From Sphingopyxis sp. MSC1_008 (GTDB lineage Bacteria > Pseudomonadota > Alphaproteobacteria > Sphingomonadales > Sphingomonadaceae), in contig NZ_JALPRD010000007.1 of NCBI RefSeq assembly GCF_023197165.1, forward strand, positions 186,001 through 250,000: 64,000 nucleotides of DNA. The letters run 5' to 3'. Within the stretch, counting starts at the first letter, position 1; every line of letters starts with the position of its first letter. This document shows, in pieces, positions 10,254 to 19,231 of this stretch. The position numbers and the translations under genes are program-made. A model generated the notes under the pieces. It had not been told where the DNA came from and made no database searches. It saw only the letters and a list, made by a program, of their open reading frames with translations.

Positions 10254-10647
10254 CGGCTCAGGTCCGGTCCATGCCGAGGTCGAACGATGGTGTCATATGA
10301 AGGCCCCTCATTTTTCGCCTAATCCGGCACCATCATTTGTGACGGTGTTCGCGCCCGCGATCAATGCCGGAGATTGGGCCAGCGCAAAAGCGTGACGGCC
10401 TTTCGCGAAGGCATTGGCCACCGTTCGAGAGGGCGGACGGGGAATGCAAAAGGAGGAACCTTTATCCCCCGCCCGCCGCGCTCGGCAGCCGCGACGGGGG
10501 ATGAGGTTTGGTGTGCACAGGAGAACATTAGGAGAACAAAATATGTTCGTCAACCTGTTTCTTGCGGTTTTCCGCGGGGCATGCCCATCCGGTTGACGTG
10601 AACGTCAATCAGGGTCAATGCATAGCAAACGAAGGAAAGGGAGTATC
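10254..10647. other. Non-coding region between antiporter and SDR operon
   Basis: About 390 bases without a convincing gene. It is the divergent promoter region for the antiporter (leftward) and the SDR operon (rightward). I see a perfect 16-base palindrome at 10593-10608, a GGAGAAC direct repeat near 10520-10540, and a 17-codon ORF at 10543-10596 that I do not support as a gene. No RNA gene was recognised. Confidence 0.5.
10593..10608. promoter_or_regulatory. Palindromic operator upstream of SDR/enoyl-CoA hydratase operon
   Basis: TTGACGTGAACGTCAA is a perfect inverted repeat with 7-base arms and a 2-base centre, about 40 bases before the SDR start. The ACGT-centred dyad resembles, from memory, operators of MerR-type regulators of acyl-CoA degradation (LiuR type). 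No such regulator gene is in the window, so the regulator would be encoded elsewhere. Confidence 0.5.
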
Positions 10648-11424
10648 ATGGCGGAGCAACCGAAATTCGACCTCACGGGACGCGTGGCGCTGGTGACCGG
10701 GGCGTCCTCGGGGCTCGGCGCGGGCTTCGCCAAGGCGTTGGCGGCGGCGGGCGCGAAGGTCGTGCTCGCCGCGCGCCGCGCCGACAAGCTCGCAGAACAA
10801 GTTGCCGCGATCGAGGCGGCGGGCGGGCAGGCGGTCGCGGTCAGCATGGACGTCACCGACGAGGCATCGACGATTGCCGCTTATGATGCTGCCGAGGCGG
10901 CGTTCGGCACCATCGACACGATCGTCGCCAACGCCGGGGTCGCGACCGAGAAGATGGCGATGAGCCTGTCGGTCGCCGACGTCGACTTCCTGCTCGCGGC
11001 CAATGTCCGCGGCGTTTTCCTGACCGCGACCGAGGGCGCCAGGCGGCTCGACAAGGCGGGCAGCCGCGAGAAGCAGCATGGCCGCATCGTGCTGATCGGC
11101 TCGATCACCGCCGAGAAGGTTTTTCCCGCGACCTCGGTCTATGGCGCGACCAAGGCGGCGGTGCGCCACCTCGGGAAAGCGCTCGCGCGCGAATGGGCGC
11201 GGCGCGGGATCAGCGTCAATGTGATCCAGCCCGGCTATTTCGAATCCGAAATGACCGCCGAATTGTTCGAGGGTGATGTCGGCGCCGCGATGGTGAAGAG
11301 CTTTCCTCGCCAGCGCATGCGCCCGCCGAGCGACCTCCACGCACCGCTGTTGCTCCTCTGCTCCGACGCCGCCCTCGGCATCACGGGCAGCGTGATCACC
11401 GTCGACGACGGACAGACATTGTGA
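10648..11424 (+). CDS. Short-chain dehydrogenase/reductase (SDR), classical
   Basis: A 258-residue classical SDR. The NAD(P)-binding motif TGASSGLGAGFA is near residue 15, NAG in VANAGVAT follows, and the catalytic Ser-Tyr-Lys set is IGSITAEKVFPATSVYGATK. The Arg in the AARRAD segment after the second strand suggests NADP(H) preference (inference). The start at 10648 is preferred over ATG 10618 because AAAGGGAG lies just before it. Its GTGA overlap with the enoyl-CoA-hydratase-like gene means the two are translationally coupled. Together they suggest acyl-CoA or 3-hydroxyacyl metabolism, but the substrate is unknown. Confidence 0.9.
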   Translation: MAEQPKFDLTGRVALVTGASSGLGAGFAKALAAAGAKVVLAARRADKLAEQVAAIEAAGGQAVAVSMDVTDEASTIAAYDAAEAAFGTIDTIVANAGVATEKMAMSLSVADVDFLLAANVRGVFLTATEGARRLDKAGSREKQHGRIVLIGSITAEKVFPATSVYGATKAAVRHLGKALAREWARRGISVNVIQPGYFESEMTAELFEGDVGAAMVKSFPRQRMRPPSDLHAPLLLLCSDAALGITGSVITVDDGQTL

Positions 11425-12209
11425 GCGAGCTGCTGGTCGAGGCGCGCGGCGCGGTCGAGATCGCGACGCTCAACCGCCCCGAACGGCTCAATGCGCTGAA
11501 CGAGGGGCTGGTTGATGAACTCAACGCCTATTTCGGTGGACTGGCCGACCGCACTGACGTTCGTGTCGTTATCCTGCGCGGCGCGGGGCGCGGCTTTTGT
11601 GCCGGGCTCGATATCCAGGAGGACCGGTCGTCGGACGAAACCCCGGTGCTCCGCACACTGCGCACCCAGACGCGCATCGGCAATATCTATCGCAAGATGC
11701 GCGCCTGCCCGCAGCCGATCATCGCGCTCGGTCACGGCGCCGCGGCTGGCGGCGGCATGTCGTTGCTGCTCGCATCCGACGTGCGCTATGCCGCGCCGTC
11801 GTTCCGCTGCAACGCCGCCTATATCCGCATCGGCCTTGGCGGGTGCGACATGGCGTCGAGCTATTTCCTGCCGCGCCTCGTCGGCGCCAGCCTCGCGTCC
11901 GAGATGATCCTGACCGGCCGCTTCATCGACGTCGAGCGCGCGCTGCGCGCGGGCCTCGTCAGCGAGATCGTCGACGAGGACGCGCTGCTGGGCCGGGGCC
12001 TCGCGCTCGCCGACGAGATGCTGGCGACGTCGCCCTATGGTCTCCGACTCTCGAAACAGGCGCTGAACCTCAACCTCGATGCGCCGAGTCTCGACGCGGC
12101 GATGGCGATCGAGGACCGCCAGCAGGTTATCCTTTCGGCGACCGAGGACCATCGCGAAGCGCTCGCCGCCTTCCTCGAAAAGCGCTCTCCCGACTATCGC
12201 GAGCGATAA
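11421..12209 (+). CDS. Enoyl-CoA hydratase/isomerase-family protein lacking canonical glutamates
   Basis: A 262-residue crotonase-fold protein starting at GTG 11421, overlapping the SDR stop. The oxyanion-hole segments are present: GRGFCAGLDI and HGAAAGGGMSLLLASD. By alignment from memory with rat mitochondrial hydratase, the positions of Glu144 and Glu164 are Ser (GGGMS) and Tyr (AAYIRIGL). A GGCDMASS motif follows, with an Asp typical of another crotonase subgroup. It therefore may be an isomerase, a dienoyl-type enzyme or an acyl-CoA lyase rather than a true hydratase. The partner SDR points to CoA-thioester chemistry. Fold is firm; reaction unknown. Confidence 0.88.
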   Translation: MSELLVEARGAVEIATLNRPERLNALNEGLVDELNAYFGGLADRTDVRVVILRGAGRGFCAGLDIQEDRSSDETPVLRTLRTQTRIGNIYRKMRACPQPIIALGHGAAAGGGMSLLLASDVRYAAPSFRCNAAYIRIGLGGCDMASSYFLPRLVGASLASEMILTGRFIDVERALRAGLVSEIVDEDALLGRGLALADEMLATSPYGLRLSKQALNLNLDAPSLDAAMAIEDRQQVILSATEDHREALAAFLEKRSPDYRER

Positions 12210-12251
12210 GGTTAAGGGTTCCGTATCGCCCCCATTGACTCGCGAATATAT

Positions 12252-12268
12252 TGACATAGTAAGTGCCA
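12252..12268. promoter_or_regulatory. Candidate TetR operator at first sulfatase promoter
   Basis: TGACAT, 5-base spacer, GTGCCA: an imperfect dyad with the same 17-base architecture as the perfect site at 14814-14830 in front of the TetR gene and the second sulfatase. It lies 48 bases before the sulfatase start, where a promoter-overlapping operator is expected. Confidence 0.5.
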
Positions 12269-12315
12269 TATCCCGAGGGGGTGGGAGTGATGGCAGTGCG
12301 CAGGAGGACCACTAA

Positions 12316-14121
12316 ATGCCGGGTCGCTTAGGCGGGTCCCGGCGTGCTGCCATCATCACAATCGGCGCCCTGATCTCCATCGCGCCTGCGCAGGCGCAGC
12401 GCGCGCCATCGGCGCCGAAGCATCCCAATATCGTGATCCTGCTCGCCGACGACTGGGGCTTTTCGGATGTCGGCTCGTTCGGCTCCGAAATCGCGACCCC
12501 GAACATCGATGCACTGGCAAAAGCGGGAATGCGCTTCTCGAACTTCCATGTCGCGGGATCGTGCTCGCCGACGCGCGCGATGCTCCAGACGGGGGTGATG
12601 AACCACCGCAACGGGCTCGGTAACATGCCCGAGACGATCCCCGACCAGCATCGCGGCAAGCCCGGTTACGACACGGTGATGAACCTGCGCGTCGTCACGA
12701 TCGCGCAGCTTTTGAAGGCGGCGGGTTACCGCACCTACCTCACCGGCAAATGGCACCTCGGCAGCGATGCGAAGCGCCTGCCGCACGCGCGCGGCTACGA
12801 CCGCGCCTACAGCCTCGCCGACGCCGGCGCCGACAATTTCGAGCAGCGTCCGATCGAGGGCATGTACGACAGCGCCGCGTGGACCGAGAACGGCAAGCCG
12901 GCGACCTTGCCGAAGGATTATTATTCGTCGCATTTCGTCGTGCAGCGGATGATCGATTATATCGAGGCAGACAGGAAGAGCGGCAAACCCTTCCTCGCGT
13001 CGATCAACTTCCTCGCCAACCATATCCCCATTCAGGCGCCCGATAGCGACATCGCGCGTTATTCGGCAATGTACAGGGACGGGTGGACCGCGCTCCGCGA
13101 AGCGCGGGCGAAGCGAGCCGCGGCGCTCGGCATCGTGCCCGCGGGCGTGCCGATCGTGACGATGGCGACGACGCCCGACTGGAAAAAACTCGACGCCGAA
13201 GAACGCGCGGCGGCGGTGCGCGTGATGCAGGCGTATGGCGGCATGGCGACCGCGATGGACCGCGAGGTCGGCCGCCTCGTCGCGCACCTCAAGGCCACGG
13301 GCGATTACAACAACACGATCTTCGTCTTCCTCTCGGACAATGGCGCCGAACCGACCAATCCGTTCAATAGCCTGCGCAACCGGCTGTTTCTCGATATGCA
13401 ATATGATCTTGCGACCGCGAACATCGGCCGGCCTGGCAGTTTCGCGGCGATCGGTCCCGGCTGGGCTAGCGCTGCGGCGTCGCCCTTGTCGGGGTACAAG
13501 TTCAGCGCCACCGAAGGCGGGCTGCGCGTGCCGCTGATCATTGCATGGCCGGGCCACGCAGAGATTCGCGCGGGCGGCATCAGCAACGGCCTCGCGCATG
13601 TCACCGACATCTTGCCGACGCTGACCGAGCTTGCCGGTGTACCCGCGCATGGCGGAAGCTGGCAGGGCAAGGTGGTCGAACCCATGACCGGGCGCAGCCT
13701 TGTCGCCATGCTGAAGGGCGGGGCGGGCAGCGTCCATGGCGACGCGCCGCTCGGTTACGAATTGTCGGGCAATGCCGCGCTGTTCCGCGGCGATTACAAG
13801 CTGGTGCGCAACCTCGCCCCGACCGGCGACGGCAAGTGGCGGCTTTACGACCTCAAGACCGACCCCGGCGAAACGCGCGACCTCGCCGCGGCACAGCCCG
13901 ACCGCTTCGCCGCCATGATCGCCGATTACCGGGCCTATGCGAAGGCGAACGGCGTGCTCGACATGCCCGCGGGCTACACCGCCGACGAACAGATCAACCG
14001 TTATGCCTTCGAACAACAGGGCAAGCCGCGGCTGATCCGCCTCGGCCTGTGGGTCGGCGCGATCGCCGTGCTGCTGGCGGGGCTCGTCTGGGGCCTGCGC
14101 CGCCGACGCCGCGCCGCTTAA
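12316..14121 (+). CDS. Sulfatase (type I, formylglycine-dependent), exported and C-terminally anchored
   Basis: A 601-residue sulfatase of the alkaline-phosphatase superfamily. The metal-binding ILLADDWGFSDVGSFG is near residue 40, and the maturation motif SCSPTRAMLQTG has Cys83 as the residue converted to formylglycine. TYLTGKWHLG and FLSDNGAEPTNPF complete the active site. RRAAIITIGALISIAPAQA is a signal peptide. The C-terminus (LGLWVGAIAVLLAGLVWGL then RRRRRAA) is a membrane anchor, so the enzyme probably faces the periplasm. AGGAGG lies 9 bases before the start. An arylsulfatase-like or glycan sulfatase role is likely; the substrate is unknown. The palindrome upstream links its control to the neighbouring TetR gene. 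Confidence 0.92.
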   Translation: MPGRLGGSRRAAIITIGALISIAPAQAQRAPSAPKHPNIVILLADDWGFSDVGSFGSEIATPNIDALAKAGMRFSNFHVAGSCSPTRAMLQTGVMNHRNGLGNMPETIPDQHRGKPGYDTVMNLRVVTIAQLLKAAGYRTYLTGKWHLGSDAKRLPHARGYDRAYSLADAGADNFEQRPIEGMYDSAAWTENGKPATLPKDYYSSHFVVQRMIDYIEADRKSGKPFLASINFLANHIPIQAPDSDIARYSAMYRDGWTALREARAKRAAALGIVPAGVPIVTMATTPDWKKLDAEERAAAVRVMQAYGGMATAMDREVGRLVAHLKATGDYNNTIFVFLSDNGAEPTNPFNSLRNRLFLDMQYDLATANIGRPGSFAAIGPGWASAAASPLSGYKFSATEGGLRVPLIIAWPGHAEIRAGGISNGLAHVTDILPTLTELAGVPAHGGSWQGKVVEPMTGRSLVAMLKGGAGSVHGDAPLGYELSGNAALFRGDYKLVRNLAPTGDGKWRLYDLKTDPGETRDLAAAQPDRFAAMIADYRAYAKANGVLDMPAGYTADEQINRYAFEQQGKPRLIRLGLWVGAIAVLLAGLVWGLRRRRRAA

Positions 14122-14124
14122 CCG

Positions 14125-14751
14125 TCAGTCTTCTTCGACGATCGTCGCCATCACCGCGTCGACCATCTGACCCATCACCGTCCCGGCCTCCTCGGCCGAC
14201 AGGCTCTGGTCGTGGCGCAGCGTGCGCCAGGTATGGAAGGACAGCGCGGCGCACAAAGCCTCGACACCGAACCGGTCGGCGCGGGCCGAACCGGGGAGCA
14301 AGCGGACGATCAATTCGCGCTCGAGCATCACGACGCGGCTATATTGCCCCATCAGGAAGGGCGACTGGTAACGCTTGATGTTGGCGGCGAGGCGGAAGGG
14401 CAGGGTCGTCTCGAACAGGCGGACGCGGCGGCGGACAAGCTCGCGGATATTGGCGCGCCACGGCTGGTCGGGATAGGGCGCCATGACGATCGGCGCGACG
14501 CGCTCGGTGATCGTCGCCGTGATCTCGGCATAGAGCGCGTCCATATCGTCGAAATGGCGGAACACGGTGCGGAGGCCAATTCCGGCTTCTTCGGCGACGC
14601 GCGCCGCGCTCGGCGACAGGTCGCCCGCGACGATCAACTCCATCATCGCCTCGACGATGCGCTTGTGGCTCGACCGCCCGCGTTCGCGGCGGCCATCGAC
14701 CCGGCCGGGCTCGATCTTTAGCGCGTCTGTCTTCTTCACCCCTGTCGTCAT
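14125..14751 (-). CDS. TetR-family transcriptional regulator
   Basis: About 208 residues. The N-terminal helix-turn-helix reads SAARVAEEAGIGLRTVFRHFDDMDALY near residues 45-70, classic TetR. The C-terminal domain is helical with no recognisable ligand motif. The gene is divergent from the sulfatase at 14873 and convergent with the sulfatase at 12316, whose stop is 3 bases away. The start at 14751 is supported by AGGGAGG just upstream. The perfect palindrome at 14814-14830 in the divergent promoter is the likely autoregulatory site, and a similar site precedes the other sulfatase, so this is probably a local sulfatase repressor. Confidence 0.9.
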   Translation of the reverse strand: MTTGVKKTDALKIEPGRVDGRRERGRSSHKRIVEAMMELIVAGDLSPSAARVAEEAGIGLRTVFRHFDDMDALYAEITATITERVAPIVMAPYPDQPWRANIRELVRRRVRLFETTLPFRLAANIKRYQSPFLMGQYSRVVMLERELIVRLLPGSARADRFGVEALCAALSFHTWRTLRHDQSLSAEEAGTVMGQMVDAVMATIVEED

Positions 14752-14813
14752 GACCTCCCTGCTGGCCCGACTTGGCGCCGGGGTCAAACAATCTTGCGTA
14801 TCGGCCAATATAG

Positions 14814-14830
14814 TGACACATATAGTGTCA
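14814..14830. promoter_or_regulatory. Palindromic operator in tetR/sulfatase divergent promoter
   Basis: TGACACATATAGTGTCA has perfect 6-base arms (TGACAC/GTGTCA) around a 5-base centre. It lies 62 bases before the TetR start and 42 bases before the sulfatase start, so one bound dimer could control both promoters. Confidence 0.6.
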
Positions 14831-14872
14831 ATAGTTTTGGAGCAAGCCGAGCGCGCGGAATAGGGGCAGAAG

Positions 14873-16519
14873 ATGAAGAAAACATGGGTTGCCCTGTGCG
14901 TCTTGGCCGCCGTCGGCGCGGGCGGATATTGGGCTTTCGAGGCAAATAAATACAAGCTTCCGGGCATCGTTCAGGACTGGCACGACCCGGTGCAGCCGAA
15001 CCGCGCCGTCGCGTGGCAGCAGGGGCCGGGGGCGGCGCCCGCCAGTCCGCTTGGGAATAAACGTCCCCCCAACATCATCCTGATCGTCGCCGACGATCTC
15101 GGTTTTAACGACATCAGCCTCAATGGCGGCGGGGTCGCGGGCGGGATCGTCAAGACGCCGAACATCGATGCGATCGCGCGCGAGGGGATCAATTTCACGA
15201 CCGCCTACGCCGCGAACGCGACCTGCTCGCCATCGCGTGCGGCGATGATGACGGGGCGCTATCCGACGCGCTTCGGTTTCGAATATACCGCGGTGCCGGT
15301 CGCATTCGCCGAAAGCGTGTCGCACGGCGAGGGACTGGGGCCGCACAAGGCGATCTTCCACAAGGATCTGATTACCCCGGACATCCCCGACTATCCCGAC
15401 ATGGGGGTTCCAGCAAAGGAAGTGACGATCGCCGAGGCGGTCAAGGCCGCAGGCTATCACACGCTCCACATCGGCAAATGGCATCTGGGCGAGGCGCCGG
15501 CGCTTCAGCCGCACGCGCAGGGGTTCGACGAAAGCCTTGCCGTCCTCGGCGGCGCGGCGATGTTCCTGCCCGAAGATGACGCTGACGCTGTGAATGCAAA
15601 GCTGCCGTGGGACCGCATCGACCATTTCATCTGGGCCAATTTGCGCCACGCGGTGACCTTCAACGGCAGCAAGCGTTTCCATCCGAAGGGCCATATGACC
15701 GACTATTTCGCCGATCAGGCGATCACGGCGATCGAGGCGAACCGGAACCGGCCCTTCTTCCTGTATCTCGCGTTCAACGCCCCGCACACGCCGTTGCAGG
15801 CGACGAAAGAAGATTATGCGAAGCTGCCGCAGATCAAGGATCACAAGACGCGCGTCTATGGCGCGATGATCGCGCAGCTCGACCGGCGCATCGGCGACGT
15901 GATGGCAACGCTGAAAGAATTGGGGATCGACGACAACACGCTCGTTATCTTCACCAGCGACAACGGAGGCGCTTGGTACACGGGCATCAATGATCTGAAC
16001 GCACCCTATCGCGGGTGGAAAGCGACCTTCTTCGAAGGCGGCATCCGCACGCCCTTCTTCATGCGCTGGCCGGGGCACCTCGCGCCAGGATCGACGCGCG
16101 CCGACGTGACGGGGCATATCGACCTGTTCTCGACGATTGCGGCCGCGGCGGGGGCCAAGGTGCCGGCCGACCGGATCGTCGACAGCGAGGATATATTGGC
16201 CGGCCCCGCGAAGCGCGCCGCGCTCTATTGGCGCTCGGGCGATTATCGGGTCGTGCGCGCGGGCGACTGGAAACTGCAGGTGACGAAGCGGCCAGAAAAG
16301 GTGCGCCTGTATAATCTCGCGGCCGATCCGACCGAACGGCATGACCTGTCGGCGAGCGAGCCGCAGCGCGTCGCCGAGCTCCGCGCGATGATCGACGCGC
16401 AGAACAAGGGCATGGCGAAACCGATCTGGCCGGGACTGGTCGAAGCGCCCGTGCGGATCGACGTGCCGCAGAATGCGCCGTGGAAAGACGGGCAGGATTA
16501 TATTTACTGGACGAACTAG
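14873..16519 (+). CDS. Sulfatase (type I, formylglycine-dependent)
   Basis: A 548-residue sulfatase. Metal-binding IILIVADDLGFNDISLNGG is near residue 65, the maturation motif TCSPSRAAMMTGRYP has Cys118, and HIGKWHLG and TSDNGGAWYTG follow. The N-terminus KKTWVALCVLAAVGAGGYWAF is an uncleaved anchor or signal peptide, so it acts in the periplasm or at the membrane. It differs clearly from the sulfatase at 12316 (Ser rather than Thr in the CXPXR motif, no C-terminal anchor), so the two are not recent duplicates. Its stop TAG overlaps the stop of the convergent regulator gene by four bases. Substrate unknown. Confidence 0.92.
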   Translation: MKKTWVALCVLAAVGAGGYWAFEANKYKLPGIVQDWHDPVQPNRAVAWQQGPGAAPASPLGNKRPPNIILIVADDLGFNDISLNGGGVAGGIVKTPNIDAIAREGINFTTAYAANATCSPSRAAMMTGRYPTRFGFEYTAVPVAFAESVSHGEGLGPHKAIFHKDLITPDIPDYPDMGVPAKEVTIAEAVKAAGYHTLHIGKWHLGEAPALQPHAQGFDESLAVLGGAAMFLPEDDADAVNAKLPWDRIDHFIWANLRHAVTFNGSKRFHPKGHMTDYFADQAITAIEANRNRPFFLYLAFNAPHTPLQATKEDYAKLPQIKDHKTRVYGAMIAQLDRRIGDVMATLKELGIDDNTLVIFTSDNGGAWYTGINDLNAPYRGWKATFFEGGIRTPFFMRWPGHLAPGSTRADVTGHIDLFSTIAAAAGAKVPADRIVDSEDILAGPAKRAALYWRSGDYRVVRAGDWKLQVTKRPEKVRLYNLAADPTERHDLSASEPQRVAELRAMIDAQNKGMAKPIWPGLVEAPVRIDVPQNAPWKDGQDYIYWTN

Positions 16520-18141
16520 AGCCCCGTGTCCTGCAGCGTCCGCTCGATCATCTCGCGGCCGCTCGTTGCGGCGAAAGGAAAGGATCGCAGGAAGGTCGCG
16601 CGCGACACCTGCGGATCGAGCTGCCGGGCCCGCCCGATCCACTGCGCCGCGCGCTCGTGATTACCCGACGCTTCGGCGGCGATGGCGGCGATCACCGCGA
16701 TATGCTTGTGCGCGCCGGGCGACTGCGCCGCACGCTCGCCCCATTCGAGCGCGCTCTGATGGTCGCCGCGCATCAGCGCGCTGACCGACCGCACCCCCAG
16801 CATCGCATAGCGTAACGGATCGAGCGGGCTCAGGCGCAGCGCCAGTTCGGCATGTTCGTCGCTGTGTCCGACATCGCATTGCGTCATTTCGGCCCAGGCT
16901 TTCGAATAGATCGCCTGTGCATAATTGGGGCTGAGCGCGATCGCCGCCGACAGACGCTCCATGCTTTCGGGCACCGCGTCGGCGAACCATAAAGAGCGGC
17001 CGAGGTTGAGATGCGCGAAGGGATCGAGCGGATCGAGCTGCACCGCGCGCTCGGCGAGCGACCGCGCCTGCTCGGCCTTCGCGTCGGGGTCGTCCGAATA
17101 TTGCAGAAAACAATCCTGAAAGCGCGTGAACGACAGCCCCGACAGGGCGCGAGAGAAATCGGGGTCGCGCGCCAGCGCCTGCGCGAACAGTCCCGCCGCG
17201 CGCGCATTGTCCGACCGGTTGAAACGGAACATATGATCGAGCCCGAGGTGGTACGACGACCAGGCGTCGAGCGCCGCCTCGGGCATCCGCCGCGCGCGCT
17301 CGACCTCATTCTGGATGATCCGCGTTTCCAGATTGGCGATCACCGCTTCGAGCACCTCGCAGCGCAGTTCGTGCAATTCGTCGCGGCCCGCGGTGAAGCG
17401 GTCGGCCCACACCACCGCGCTGTCGCTCGTCCGCGCGAGGCTGACCGACAGGATGACGCGGCCGGCGGCTTCCTCGAGCGTGCCGGTCAGGCAATAGCGG
17501 ACGTTGAGCGCCGCGCCGACCTGTTCGCAGCTCACTTCCTGTCCGCGAAAGCGGAACGTCGACGTCCGCGCGATCACCAGCAGCCAGCGCAGCCGCGACA
17601 GGTCGCCGATCAGCTCGTCGGCCAGCGCATCGGCCACGACCGACAGCCGCCCGGGGCCGCCGACGAGATGGAAGGGAAGGACCGCGATCGACGGCCGCTC
17701 CTCTGGGGCGGGGGCGGCGGGCGACGGCTCGGCAGCTGGCGCGGCGAACCGCCGCACAGGACCAGGCGCCTGTTCGAACAGCACCGGCGCGCCGAAGCGG
17801 AATCCCTTGCCGTGGACGGTGCGGATGAAGCGCTGCTCCTTGCCATCGTCGCCCAGCGCCTGCCGCGCCGCCTTGACTCGCGAGGCCACCGCGGCTTCGG
17901 ACACGATCCGCCCGCCCCAGATTTTCTCGATGATCTCGTCCTTGCTGACGAGGCGGTCGGCATTGCTCGCGAGCAGGATCAGCAGCGACAGCACCTGCGG
18001 CTCGAGATGCCTGGCCTGTCCGTGCTCGCGCAGTTCGAACTTGCCGGGATCGAGCTCGAAACCCTCAAAACGGTAGATCAGGGCGGCGCCGAACGACAAA
18101 CCAGCATTTCTCCATAAATTCTCCATGCCGTCTTCAAGCAT
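16516..18141 (-). CDS. Winged-helix (OmpR/CadC-type) regulator with TolB-like and TPR-like regions
   Basis: A 541-residue protein. Residues about 20-120 form a winged-helix DNA-binding domain (FELDPGKFELREHG, LEPQVLSLLILLASNADRLVSKDEIIEKIWGG, FIRTVHGKGFRF). A Pro/Ala linker leads to PSIAVLPFHLVGGPG and the segment found in adenylate-cyclase/TolB-like proteins, then helical TPR-type repeats (LDPLDPFAHLNLGRSLWF, LSPLDPLRYAMLGVRS). There is no phosphoacceptor domain and no membrane helix, so it probably senses a partner or ligand with its repeats. It is divergent from the methyltransferase gene 66 bases away, its most likely target. ATG 18126 is an alternative start. Confidence 0.85.
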   Translation of the reverse strand: MLEDGMENLWRNAGLSFGAALIYRFEGFELDPGKFELREHGQARHLEPQVLSLLILLASNADRLVSKDEIIEKIWGGRIVSEAAVASRVKAARQALGDDGKEQRFIRTVHGKGFRFGAPVLFEQAPGPVRRFAAPAAEPSPAAPAPEERPSIAVLPFHLVGGPGRLSVVADALADELIGDLSRLRWLLVIARTSTFRFRGQEVSCEQVGAALNVRYCLTGTLEEAAGRVILSVSLARTSDSAVVWADRFTAGRDELHELRCEVLEAVIANLETRIIQNEVERARRMPEAALDAWSSYHLGLDHMFRFNRSDNARAAGLFAQALARDPDFSRALSGLSFTRFQDCFLQYSDDPDAKAEQARSLAERAVQLDPLDPFAHLNLGRSLWFADAVPESMERLSAAIALSPNYAQAIYSKAWAEMTQCDVGHSDEHAELALRLSPLDPLRYAMLGVRSVSALMRGDHQSALEWGERAAQSPGAHKHIAVIAAIAAEASGNHERAAQWIGRARQLDPQVSRATFLRSFPFAATSGREMIERTLQDTGL

Positions 18142-18207
18142 GAGACCACGGAAAACCTATTGAGCGTCCTATCGAACCACCCCCCGGTTCGGATCAAGGA
18201 GACTATA

Positions 18208-19086
18208 GTGACGCTCACAACCATCAAGCCGGACGTGGCCCCCACCGCGCCGCACGCCGAAAATCTATCAACCCCCGCCAACCCGAACAAGGCCCTTTGG
18301 GAGAAAGGGGATTTTACCCGTCTCGCGGCGTGCATGCGCGAAAGCGGCGATGAGCTGATCGAGACCCTCGGCGTTCACGCCGGGCTCGACGTGCTCGACC
18401 TCGGTTGCGGCGACGGCACTACCGCGCTGCCGTCGGCTTATCGCGGCGCCAACGTCCTAGGTGTCGACATTGCATCGAACCTCGTTGCCGCCGGCAATGT
18501 CCGCGCCCGCGAAGCAGGCCTGTCGAACCTCCGCTTCGAGGAAGGCGACGCCTCGCACTTGGGTGCGCTTGCCGACGACAGCTTCGACCTCGTCGTCACC
18601 ATCTTCGGCGCGATGTTCGCACCGCGGCCGCTCGACACCGCGGCCGAGATGGTCCGCGTGGCGCGTCCCGGCGGCCGCATCGTGATGGGCAACTGGATCC
18701 CCGGCGATCCGACCCTCATCGCGCATGTGCTCAAGATCTGCGCCGCCTACACCCCGCCGCCGCCCGAAGGCTTCATCAGCCCGGTGACCTGGGGTCAGGA
18801 AGACGCGGTGCGTGAACGCTTCGGCGCCGCGGGCATCGCGCAGGACCGGATCAGTTGCGAACGCGCAACCTACACCTTCCGTTATGCGGGAAGCCCGCGC
18901 GAATTTCTCGCGATCTTCCGCGACTATTACGGCCCGACGATGAACGCCTTTGCTGCCGCCGAGGCAAGCGGTCGCCGCGCCGAGTTGCAGACCGAACTCG
19001 AAATATTGTTCGAACGCGAAAATCGCGGCGGTGCCGATCGCACCGAAATTCCGGCGACCTATCTCAAGGTTACCGTCCGCAAATAG
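18208..19086 (+). CDS. Class I SAM-dependent methyltransferase
   Basis: About 292 residues. The SAM-binding motif is LDVLDLGCGDGTTALP, then the acidic end of strand 2 in VLGVDIAS, FEEGDASHL, and the post-strand FDLVVTIFGAMFAPRP and RVARPGGRIVMGNW. This is the UbiE/COQ5-like fold; the methyl acceptor is not evident. GTG 18208 is preferred over ATG 18160 because CAAGGAGAC precedes it at ideal spacing. The gene is divergent from the winged-helix/TPR regulator, which suggests a regulator-target pair. Confidence 0.88.
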   Translation: MTLTTIKPDVAPTAPHAENLSTPANPNKALWEKGDFTRLAACMRESGDELIETLGVHAGLDVLDLGCGDGTTALPSAYRGANVLGVDIASNLVAAGNVRAREAGLSNLRFEEGDASHLGALADDSFDLVVTIFGAMFAPRPLDTAAEMVRVARPGGRIVMGNWIPGDPTLIAHVLKICAAYTPPPPEGFISPVTWGQEDAVRERFGAAGIAQDRISCERATYTFRYAGSPREFLAIFRDYYGPTMNAFAAAEASGRRAELQTELEILFERENRGGADRTEIPATYLKVTVRK

Positions 19087-19231
19087 ACCGTGCCGATGCC
19101 GCTCCTGCATTCTCCCGGCGGGGGCGGCATTATGCATTCTTCTCTTCGAACAATGGCTTCCAAGGTAATTGGCCGAACGCCGGCTTTGTGGCAGGTGAGG
19201 GGTATCCAACCCTTTCCGTCCCGGAGCACCC

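Noticed and set aside
10543-10596. A 17-codon ORF with AGGAGA before its ATG upstream of the SDR operon.
   Set aside because: It is very short, has no similarity to known leader peptides and no regulatory codon run, and its end overlaps the palindrome at 10593; chance is more likely.
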